Positions 1 through 5,517 of a stretch of DNA of 32,548 nucleotides are shown here, piece after piece. The stretch covers positions 1 to 32,548 of the forward strand of contig JAQDWB010000023.1 in NCBI GenBank assembly GCA_027673765.1, written 5' to 3'. A program made the position numbers and the translations under genes. The DNA is from Coriobacteriaceae bacterium AM113-163. GTDB taxonomy: Bacteria > Actinomycetota > Coriobacteriia > Coriobacteriales > Coriobacteriaceae. How positions within the stretch are numbered: the first letter of the stretch is position 1; the number at the start of each line of letters is the position of its first letter. The notes under the pieces were generated by a model, which was not told the DNA's origin, did not search any database, and was given only the letters and a program-made list of their open reading frames with translations.

Positions 1-57
1 ATGCGGTTGTCAATTTGCGAAAGAAATTATGCGTCACCGGCATAAATACAACAATCC

Positions 58-306
58 ATGACTCTTTTTGTCATGGATACGAAGACGCTTCAGAAATCAT
101 TCGGCATGAGATGCAAAGAACTCCGCGCTGGACTCGGGTACAGCCAGGAGCAGTTCGCCAATTTGATTGAGATGGATCGTTCCTACTACGCGAGCATTGA
201 AGTCGGACGAAGAAATGTCAGTCTTTCAAACCTCTGCAAAATTGCCAATGGATTCAACATGTCAATTGCTGCACTCATGACTGGTGTTACTGAGAAAACG
301 GATTAG
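58..306 (+). CDS. Small XRE-family helix-turn-helix regulator
   Basis: Protein of 82 residues that is nearly all one lambda-repressor-like HTH domain (about residues 16-75). The recognition region reads GYSQEQFANLIEMDRSYYASIE, shown here in two pieces as GYSQEQFANL and IEMDRSYYASIE, followed by the usual 'GRRNVSLSNLCKIANG' third/fourth helix. Such proteins bind DNA as dimers and typically control mobile elements, toxin-antitoxin or restriction loci. The start is uncertain: ATG at 58 or ATG at 73 (MDTKTLQKSF) are both possible and neither has a visible Shine-Dalgarno sequence. The gene is AT-richer than the rest of the window. Its partner, if any, lies left of the window or has been lost; what follows to the right is repeats and operator-like sites. 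The family call is firm, the target unknown. Confidence 0.85.
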   Translation: MTLFVMDTKTLQKSFGMRCKELRAGLGYSQEQFANLIEMDRSYYASIEVGRRNVSLSNLCKIANGFNMSIAALMTGVTEKTD

Positions 307-348
307 TCTATCAATCAATCAATCAGCGAACGCAGTGAGCGAATCAAT

Positions 349-530
349 CGACGGCACAGCCGGCGGCAAGGTCACGGCACGTGACCGCGCAGCGAGCTCT
401 GCGAGCGAAGGGGACGGCATCGCTGTCCCTATTCTTTATCGACGGCTTAGCCGGCGGCAAGGACACGGTACGTGGCCGCGCAGCGAGCTTCGCGAGCGAA
501 GAGGACGGCATCGCCGTCCCTATATCTTTA
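349..530. repeat. Two tandem copies of a 91-bp repeat
   Basis: Copies run 349-439 and 440-530 and are about 85-90% identical by eye. Each contains CGGCGGCAAGG, then GCGCAGCGAGC, then GCGAGCGAAG, and ends with a hairpin (GGACGGC, ATC loop, GCTGTCC or GCCGTCC) and an AT-rich TATTCTTTAT or TATATCTTTAT tail. The hairpin plus T-rich tail resembles a weak terminator, so these could end transcription from the XRE gene. A shorter related stretch (AGCGAACGCAGTGAGCGAA) sits just before, at about 324-342. No coding potential is convincing across the block. Confidence 0.7.
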
Positions 531-554
531 TAGTATATTTCTCTATTAATTGGT

Positions 555-721
555 TTCACCAAAATGGGTATAGCGCAAGCTTCTGAACAGGCGTTTTTAT
601 CAAAACTCAAAGCAGCCGAATCATCAAAATGGTGAAATTTTTTACCCAAATTGAGGAAGCGATTCACCAAAATGGAACCGACTAACGGCTGTTGAAAACT
701 TTTTATCCCCAAAATGGTGAT
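555..721. promoter_or_regulatory. Cluster of TTCACCAAAATGGTGAA-like sites
   Basis: Five partial matches to the palindrome TTCACC-AAAAT-GGTGAA are seen at about 555-571, 620-636, 641-657 (degenerate), 663-679 and 705-721. Some preserve the left half, others the right half. Start-to-start distances are 65, 21, 22 and 42 bp, close to multiples of two helical turns, so the sites would lie on one face of the DNA. This is the layout of a cooperative operator or iteron set. No convincing gene starts beside it on either strand within the window, so it may be a remnant of a regulated locus or a target of the nearby XRE protein. The sites are seen directly; the role is inferred. Confidence 0.45.
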
Positions 722-809
722 TTCCTGTTTTCAGTGGAAAACTCGGTAAGTTAAATTATTTACTTACCAGATTTACAAACAAAAGCAGTTCTTAACCCTA
801 AAACCAGAA

Positions 810-840
810 CAGGTCAGAAGCAAAATTAACTCCTGACCTG
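810..840 (-). terminator. Hairpin downstream of tRNA-Arg
   Basis: CAGGTCAG (810-817) pairs with CTGACCTG (833-840), an 8-bp stem with a 15-nt loop, located 10 nt beyond the 3' end of the minus-strand tRNA. On the minus strand it is followed by a weak T-containing stretch (TTCTGGTTTT). Probable transcript end for the tRNA. Confidence 0.45.
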
Positions 841-849
841 CGATTTTTC

Positions 850-925
850 TGGTGCCCCCGGGCGGATTCGAACCGTCGACACCCGCTTTAGGAGAGCGGT
901 GCTCTATCCCCTGAGCTACGGAGGC
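850..925 (-). tRNA. tRNA-Arg, anticodon CCT
   Basis: Read on the minus strand the gene folds as a complete cloverleaf. The acceptor stem GCCTCCG pairs with CGGGGGC. The D arm carries AGCTCAGGGG, the anticodon stem is CCGCT/AGCGG with loop CTCCTAA (anticodon CCT, reading AGG), and the T arm carries GGTTCGAATCC. The discriminator A and an encoded CCA end at 850-853. It decodes the arginine codon AGG. tRNA 3' ends are frequent integration sites, and the AT-richer XRE/repeat region lies directly on its 3' side. No second copy of the tRNA 3' end is visible in the 849 bases available there. Confidence 0.95.
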
Positions 926-1255
926 ATGTTGTATTAGTGTAGCAGATTTATGTCGCAGCCATACGGTGCATAGCAGCTCTTCGAAGTTGCGGCGGAATAG
1001 CCTTCCGGAAAGCACGTCCCACTATCCAGGTGAATTCTGGTCCAGGCTTTCCCAATGGAGCCTCTCTGGGAAGCTGAGGCCCGGAATTTCCGCTCGAAAC
1101 GGGATATGGTTTCCCAGACGTGCGCGTTCCGGAAACTGCATCCCGGAATCGGTGCTTAGACTGGGATGGATTTTCCCAATCGAGCCCAACGGGAAGCATC
1201 ATCCCAGTCTGAGGGAAAAGGCCAAAACGCAGCTTCTAAGCGACGGATCAAAACG
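926..1255. other. Structured intergenic region, no gene
   Basis: No credible gene. The stretch is rich in related short inverted repeats. TTTCCCAAT followed by an AGCC and a GGGAAGC partner occurs twice, about 110 bp apart (about 1047-1072 and 1172-1197). GGGAT-N4-TTTCC occurs at about 1102 and, with one change, at 1164. AGACTGGGATG (about 1158) pairs with CATCCCAGTCT (about 1200). A partial copy of the palindrome described at 1256-1324 (AGTTGCGGCGGAATAG) lies at about 984. This looks like degenerated copies of one palindromic element, or a structured RNA. Confidence 0.4.
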
Positions 1256-1324
1256 AAGTTGCGGTGGAATAGTTCCTGCCAGAAGCATCTAAAGTCGAAT
1301 TTAGGAACTATTTCACCGCAACTT
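1256..1324. repeat. Long palindrome, family A, copy 1
   Basis: Left arm 1256-1277 (begins AAGTTGCGGTGGAATAG) and right arm 1303-1324 (ends TTTCACCGCAACTT) are 22 bp with one mismatch, separated by exactly 25 nt. A second copy with the same arm and spacer lengths is at 28221-28289. Copy 1 begins 8 nt past the stop of the DUF956 gene on the minus strand. It has no T-run, so it is not a classical intrinsic terminator. Confidence 0.8.
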
Positions 1325-1332
1325 ATGAGGAG

Positions 1333-1731
1333 CTAGTCGCCTTTGTGGAAGAGGCCTTTGATGACGGAGGGGATGCTCTTGGCGCCCTTGGCCGTCACAT
1401 CGATAAAGTCGGGCGAACGAACGAGCTTGTCCTCGTCAATGTACTTACGCACCGCGCGAAGCGTTTCCTTGTCATTGCGCGTCGAAAACGTAAAGTGGCC
1501 ATTCTCTTTGGTAAAGATGGCAAAACGCGTAATCTTCTTGGTGCCGCGCAAAACCTCGGCGGCAATATAGTCGACCTCGTCCCACGGGATTTGGATATAA
1601 TCCTCGGGATTACGCTCGTTATAGTACTCAAACGCCTTATTGCCCACCATCACGTTACCGTGACTGGTAAGCCCCATCAGGCAGGTTGCCGGCGTTGCCA
1701 AATCGACCGTGCTGTTCTGAGATTGCGCCAT
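1333..1731 (-). CDS. DUF956 family protein, mannose-PTS associated
   Basis: A 132-residue protein matching the DUF956 family, which is found almost only next to mannose-family PTS operons (called ManO in lactic acid bacteria) and is thought to modulate PTS expression or activity; the mechanism is not settled. The region around 'GNVMVGNKAFEYYN', 'IPWDEVDYIAAEV' and 'FTFSTRNDKETLRAVR' is typical. The ATG at 1731 (MAQSQNSTV) is preceded by GGAGG, 11 nt away. A longer reading from GTG at 1782 is unlikely because that codon lies inside the terminator hairpin at 1760-1795. It follows the PTS genes in the same orientation, so it is expressed by read-through past that terminator or from its own promoter. 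Palindrome A follows the stop codon. Confidence 0.88.
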   Translation of the reverse strand: MAQSQNSTVDLATPATCLMGLTSHGNVMVGNKAFEYYNERNPEDYIQIPWDEVDYIAAEVLRGTKKITRFAIFTKENGHFTFSTRNDKETLRAVRKYIDEDKLVRSPDFIDVTAKGAKSIPSVIKGLFHKGD

Positions 1732-1750
1732 ACGCGCCTCGCCCTCCAAT

Positions 1751-1795
1751 AAAAACAATCGGACCGCATCCAGTGTACCCACCGGGTGCGGTCCG
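1751..1795 (-). terminator. Intrinsic terminator after the PTS operon
   Basis: CGGACCGCATCC (1760-1771) pairs with GGGTGCGGTCCG (1784-1795), a 12-bp stem with one wobble. On the minus strand it is followed by ATTGTTTTTATT. It lies between the IID gene and DUF956, so it should reduce DUF956 expression relative to the PTS. Confidence 0.82.
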
Positions 1796-1851
1796 TTTCA
1801 ATGGCTCAAAAGCCCTTGCCTAGCAACTCTCGGTCTTAAGCCGAAGCGTGC

Positions 1852-2772
1852 TTACATGAAGCCGCAGACGCGACCGATGATGCCGACGGCGAAGAGAGCC
1901 AGGATGATGACGATCGGGCTGACCTTCTTCTTGAGGAGCTTGCAGACCAGAAGGGTCAGGCACACGGCGGCAAGGCCGGGGATGAGCTGATCGAGGTTGG
2001 CCTGAAGCGTGGTGACCTTCACCGGGTCGAGTGCGTTGGCACCGACAGAGCTGTACATCGTCAATGCCTGCTTGATGCCCTCAGAACCGGCGGGCAGGTT
2101 GGCCCAGTCGATATAGGCGCCAGCGGACTGCGTGACCTTGGAGACGACCGGGGTGAAGGAGATGGACACCCAGCGCTCGACCAGGGCGCCGATGATGAAC
2201 ATACCCAGGATGGAAGCGCCCTCGGTGACCTTGCCCATCAGACCGCCGGAGAGGTCCTTGGCGATGGAGGAGCCGACCTTGTAGCCAAACTCCTGCGTGT
2301 ACCACAGGAAGGCGTAACGGATGATGTTCCACGCGAAGAAGAACAGCAGCGGACCGGCGATGCTGCCGGACAGGGCCAGGGAAGCGCCCAGTGCGCCCAG
2401 AATCGGGCGAAGGGTGAACCAGAAGGCGGGGTCGCCGACGCCGGCGAGCGGGCCCATCATACCGACCTTGACGCCCTGAATGGCGACGTCGTCAATCGGA
2501 GCACCGTTGGCGCGCTCCTCCTCGAGGGCGAGGGTAACGCCAATGACGGGGGCGGAAACATAGGGGTGGGTGTTATAGAACTCCAGGTGGCGCTTAAGAG
2601 CGGCAATCTGGTCATCCTTGCTGGTGTAGAGCTTCTTGATCGCAGGGATCATTGCGAAGCACCAGCCGCCGTTCTGCATACGCTCGTAGTTCCACGAGCC
2701 CTGAAGGAACTGATGACGGAAGCAAACCTTCTTACGGTCAGCCTTGGTGAGCTGAATCTTGTTCTCTGCCAT
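1852..2772 (-). CDS. manZ: PTS mannose/fructose/sorbose family, IID component
   Basis: A 306-residue IID membrane subunit. IID and IIC together form the sugar-translocating channel of mannose-family phosphotransferase systems. The N-terminal part (LTKADRKKVCFRHQFLQGSWNYERMQNGGW) is the family signature, given here as two pieces LTKADRKKVCFRHQF and LQGSWNYERMQNGGW. It is followed by 'GVKVGMMGPLAGVGDPAFW', and hydrophobic segments lie near residues 145-170, 185-205 and in the C-terminal 60 residues. The start at 2772 (MAENKIQ) has GGAGGGGAG 8 nt upstream and is preferred over a start three codons earlier. It lies 16 nt downstream of the IIC stop and is co-transcribed with it; the operon terminator follows. 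Length matches the family (about 280-305). Sugar specificity cannot be read from the sequence. Confidence 0.93.
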   Translation of the reverse strand: MAENKIQLTKADRKKVCFRHQFLQGSWNYERMQNGGWCFAMIPAIKKLYTSKDDQIAALKRHLEFYNTHPYVSAPVIGVTLALEEERANGAPIDDVAIQGVKVGMMGPLAGVGDPAFWFTLRPILGALGASLALSGSIAGPLLFFFAWNIIRYAFLWYTQEFGYKVGSSIAKDLSGGLMGKVTEGASILGMFIIGALVERWVSISFTPVVSKVTQSAGAYIDWANLPAGSEGIKQALTMYSSVGANALDPVKVTTLQANLDQLIPGLAAVCLTLLVCKLLKKKVSPIVIILALFAVGIIGRVCGFM

Positions 2773-2788
2773 ATGTATCACTCCCCTC

Positions 2789-3607
2789 CTACTCGTAATC
2801 GTTCAGAATGTCGCCGAGCGGGTCACCGGAGCCACCGCCCATGCCGCCACCCTGCTTGGCCAGATCCTTAAGGCCAAGGTAGATGAGGGCAAGGGAGATA
2901 CCGATGAGGCCAAGGGCGATCAGCGTGAGCTGAGGGATGGCAGCAAGGACAAAGCCGAGGATGAAGAACGGCCAGGTCTCCTTGGTGGCCATCATGTTGA
3001 TGACCATGGCGTAACCGACGGAAGCGACCATGCCGCCGCCGACAGCCATGCCGCCGGACAGCCAATCGGGCATAGCGTTAAGCGCGTTGGTAACGGCCTC
3101 GGCCGGGATGATGCACAGAAGTACTGCCGGGATGGCGATACGAACACCCTGCATGAGGATGCCGGCGTACTGCCAACGCTCGATGCCGGCGAAGTCGCCC
3201 TTCTCGGCGCAGGCGTCCATGCCGTGAACCATAGCGGTAGCCAGGGTACGGCAGATCATGGTCAGGAACAGGCCAGCGACCGACAGCGGGACGGCGACGG
3301 CGATAGCGGCGGTAACGGCCTTGGCCGAATCAGTGGCGCCACCGTTGAGGGCGAGCACCATGATGATCGAAGAAGCGACCGAGGCCAGAGCGGCGTCAGG
3401 CGCGACGGCGGCGCCGACGTTAGCCCAGCCAAGGGCCATCATCTGGAGCGAACCGCCCAGGAGGATGCCCTCCTGAAGGTGACCGGTTACGAGACCGATA
3501 AGCGTGCATGCCACGAGCGGCTGATGGAACTGGAACTCATCCAGAATGCCTTCCATACCGGCAAGCAACGCGACAATCGCAACAAGCAGAATAGTGATTG
3601 CAGACAT
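2789..3607 (-). CDS. manY: PTS mannose/fructose/sorbose family, IIC component
   Basis: A 272-residue polytopic IIC subunit, the main sugar-channel component of a mannose-type PTS. The sequence is hydrophobic throughout. It carries the recognisable 'QPLVACTLIGLVTGHLQEG' and 'GGSLQMMALGWANVGAAVAP' segments typical of ManY/LevF/SorA. The C-terminus is Gly-rich (KQGGGMGGGSGDPLG) and more polar, as usual for the cytoplasmic tail. ATG at 3607 has GGAGGGTCC about 6 nt before it. It sits between the IIAB gene (18 nt gap) and the IID gene (16 nt gap) in one minus-strand operon. Sugars taken up are phosphorylated by the IIB domain encoded upstream. Confidence 0.93.
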   Translation of the reverse strand: MSAITILLVAIVALLAGMEGILDEFQFHQPLVACTLIGLVTGHLQEGILLGGSLQMMALGWANVGAAVAPDAALASVASSIIMVLALNGGATDSAKAVTAAIAVAVPLSVAGLFLTMICRTLATAMVHGMDACAEKGDFAGIERWQYAGILMQGVRIAIPAVLLCIIPAEAVTNALNAMPDWLSGGMAVGGGMVASVGYAMVINMMATKETWPFFILGFVLAAIPQLTLIALGLIGISLALIYLGLKDLAKQGGGMGGGSGDPLGDILNDYE

Positions 3608-3625
3608 GTATCGGACCCTCCTTTA

Positions 3626-4615
3626 CTATGCTTGAGCGGCCAGTTCGGCCTTAGCTTTCTTCAACATGGCGTCGAGATCCTCGGAGGAATCCGAAGGAAC
3701 CTTGCGGACCTCGAACTTGACGCCCTTGGCCTTGAGAGCCTCGATGGTCTTGACATCGTCATCGCCCATAGCGACAGCGTTAGTGACGACGACCTTGCCC
3801 TTGGAGTGGGCCATGGAACCGATGTTGGCTTCCTTGATGTCGACGCCGGCCTCGATGGCCCTGAGCAGATCCTGCGGGTTCTCGAACAGCAGCATCGCCT
3901 TGGTGTCGCCAAAGCGCGTGTCCTTGACGACCTCGGCCATCTTCTTGATAGGCACGACGTTGGCGTGGACTCCCGGAGGGGCAGCCTGCTCGATCATGGT
4001 CTTGCGGAGCTCGTCGTGAGCAACGCCGTCGGAGACCACGATGATGCGGTTGGGGTTGATCTGCTTGGTCCACGTGGTGGCCACCTGACCATGCAGCAGG
4101 CGCGTGTCGATACGGACGTGGGCGATCTTGATGTGCCCGTCGCCGATCACCGTTCCCGGAGGAATGGCACCCGCAGGAGCAGCGGCGGCCGCAGCCGGCT
4201 TCTTCTCCTCGGGCTCCAGAGACTCGGGCTTGACGCGCACGCCAGCCTTAGCCTCAGTCACGAGATGTTTTGCGATCGCATGTGCAGTGTTCTTTGCGTC
4301 AAAGCGCTGCGAATATGCCTCGATGAGCATAGGCAGGTTGACACCGGTGACGATAGCCCAGGAATCGTGGCCCTCGATGAGCCCGCTGATCTGGTTGAAC
4401 GGCGTGCCGCCCCACAGATCAACGAGGAAGAGCACCTGCTCCTGGTCCTCGAAGGAAGCGATTGCTTCCTCGACCTTGGCACGGAAGTCGTCGGGGCCCA
4501 TGCTCGGCTCGAGCGAGACCACGGCAACAGACGGCTGATCGCCAAAGACCATCGAACCCGTCTGCTTGATTCCAGCCGCCAAGTCACCATGGCTAGCAAG
4601 AACAATACTTACCAT
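3626..4615 (-). CDS. manX: PTS mannose family, fused IIAB component
   Basis: A 329-residue cytoplasmic phosphotransfer protein. The IIA domain (about 1-125) has its phosphorylatable histidine at His9 in LASHGDLAAG. A linker of Glu/Lys and Ala runs from about 126 to 150. The IIB domain (about 160-329) carries His175 in RIDTRLLHGQV, equivalent to the phospho-histidines known for E. coli ManX (His10 and His175). It takes phosphate from HPr and passes it to sugar entering through IIC/IID. The ATG at 4615 is 7 nt from a perfect GGAGG; an in-frame GTG one codon earlier is less well placed. First gene of the operon, with a long AT-rich leader upstream. Confidence 0.94.
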   Translation of the reverse strand: MVSIVLASHGDLAAGIKQTGSMVFGDQPSVAVVSLEPSMGPDDFRAKVEEAIASFEDQEQVLFLVDLWGGTPFNQISGLIEGHDSWAIVTGVNLPMLIEAYSQRFDAKNTAHAIAKHLVTEAKAGVRVKPESLEPEEKKPAAAAAAPAGAIPPGTVIGDGHIKIAHVRIDTRLLHGQVATTWTKQINPNRIIVVSDGVAHDELRKTMIEQAAPPGVHANVVPIKKMAEVVKDTRFGDTKAMLLFENPQDLLRAIEAGVDIKEANIGSMAHSKGKVVVTNAVAMGDDDVKTIEALKAKGVKFEVRKVPSDSSEDLDAMLKKAKAELAAQA

Positions 4616-4932
4616 CACATAACCTCCTTTTTGTCTACGTATTTCCTACACGACAATAAAGGAGTATACCTGTTCGCCTTGTGGATTTATAGCTAAATTC
4701 GCAAACGGTTGCATTATTTGTTTAAACGTCTAAGTTTGTTACAAATTGATTACGTTGCTGATTTACAGCTCATTGCCTACTAAAACGTGATTTCCCAATT
4801 ACTTTCACAGATATATACAGACACTCTGTTCATTAACGCCGCTTTTAGGTTAATCCCAATGCGCCTGCGTGCCGCTATTTTGTTTAAACAGACATAACTT
4901 GACTAATTGTATAACTTATGATCTAGCGCAAG
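4616..4932 (-). promoter_or_regulatory. PTS operon upstream region with candidate operators
   Basis: AT-rich region of about 320 bp without a gene, expected to hold the promoter of the minus-strand PTS operon. GCAAACGGTTGC (4701-4712) is a near-palindrome with the central CG pattern of LacI-family/cre operators. TTGTTTAAAC occurs twice (4718-4727 and 4880-4889), each followed by a GTC or GAC-like triplet, which suggests a pair of sites for one regulator. No sigma-54 -24/-12 element of the kind used by some levanase/mannose PTS operons was found. The promoter itself could not be placed with confidence. Confidence 0.35.
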
Positions 4933-4988
4933 TAGTCGTTGGGGACGTTCTTAAACGACTAGTCAAACAAGAACGTCCCCAACGACTA
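4933..4988. repeat. Long perfect palindrome, family D
   Basis: Arms 4933-4952 and 4969-4988 are a perfect 20-bp inverted repeat containing GTTGGGGACGTTCTT, with a 16-nt spacer that itself holds GACTAGTC. It starts 4 nt after the hypA stop codon. There is no T-run on the minus strand, so it may act as a U-less terminator, an mRNA 3'-end stabiliser or a mobile palindrome. Confidence 0.8.
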
Positions 4989-4992
4989 GGGG

Positions 4993-5421
4993 CTAGACGA
5001 TGTGGAGAGGGTTAGCGGCGTCGACGGCGTCGGGGGCGTCAGAAGGGCCGCCGGGGGCAGCGTCTGCCGGATCCTCGTCGGGGGTCTCGATCTGCTTGAT
5101 CATGACCTCTTGGCCCTGGAGCAAATAGGTATCGCCACTGCCGCAATGGGGGCAGGTCTTGCCGTGCTCGACTGTCGCATAGTCGCGGCCGCACGCCTCG
5201 CAATGCGTCACGGCCTCGACGGGCTCCACGATAAGCTCCGCGCCCTGCGTGATGGACTTTTTATCTGCCGCCCAGCGCCAAGCGTCGAGCAGCAAGTCGG
5301 GAACGACGCCCGAGACCTCGCCCAGCAGCAGCGTGACGCTCGAAACGCGACGCACGCCATTGGCGCGCGCCACGTTCTCAACATCGCGAATAATGTGATA
5401 AACGATTCCCAATTCATGCAA
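4993..5421 (-). CDS. hypA: HypA-like hydrogenase nickel metallochaperone
   Basis: A 142-residue HypA/HybF family protein. HypA delivers nickel, with HypB, to the large subunit of [NiFe] hydrogenases (and urease in some bacteria). The N-terminal MHELGI gives the nickel-binding Met1-His2-Glu3 motif. The zinc site is CEAC (74-77) and CPHC (90-93). The C-terminal roughly 30 residues (acidic, Pro/Ala-rich) extend beyond the usual 113-120 residue length. An AAGGTAGAAACC stretch lies upstream of the ATG. No hydrogenase, hypB or other maturation gene is visible in the window, so the partner is elsewhere. It lies downstream of the large oxidoreductase gene but is separated from it by a hairpin (5467-5502), so co-transcription is possible but not assured. 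Confidence 0.87.
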   Translation of the reverse strand: MHELGIVYHIIRDVENVARANGVRRVSSVTLLLGEVSGVVPDLLLDAWRWAADKKSITQGAELIVEPVEAVTHCEACGRDYATVEHGKTCPHCGSGDTYLLQGQEVMIKQIETPDEDPADAAPGGPSDAPDAVDAANPLHIV

Positions 5422-5466
5422 GGTAGAAACCTTTCAACAACGGTTGATGCGATGCAAACTCAAAGC

Positions 5467-5502
5467 AAGGGGACAGCGAAATCTAGTCTGCGCCGTCCCC
5501 TT
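5467..5502. repeat. Hairpin between oxidoreductase and hypA
   Basis: AAGGGGACAGCG (5467-5478) pairs with CGCCGTCCCCTT (5491-5502), 12 bp with one wobble and a 12-nt loop. It lies 15 nt beyond the stop of the minus-strand oxidoreductase. No T-run follows, so it is at most an attenuator or a processing/stability element. Confidence 0.6.
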
Positions 5503-5517
5503 ACCCGCCATGGTTAC

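Noticed and set aside
344..712. A 122-codon minus-strand gene across the tandem repeat
   Set aside because: It runs through two repeat copies and several operator-like sites, has no ribosome site and an unlikely composition.
2759..4696. A 645-codon plus-strand open frame opposite the PTS genes
   Set aside because: It spans three genuine minus-strand genes and their gaps and has no protein-family features.
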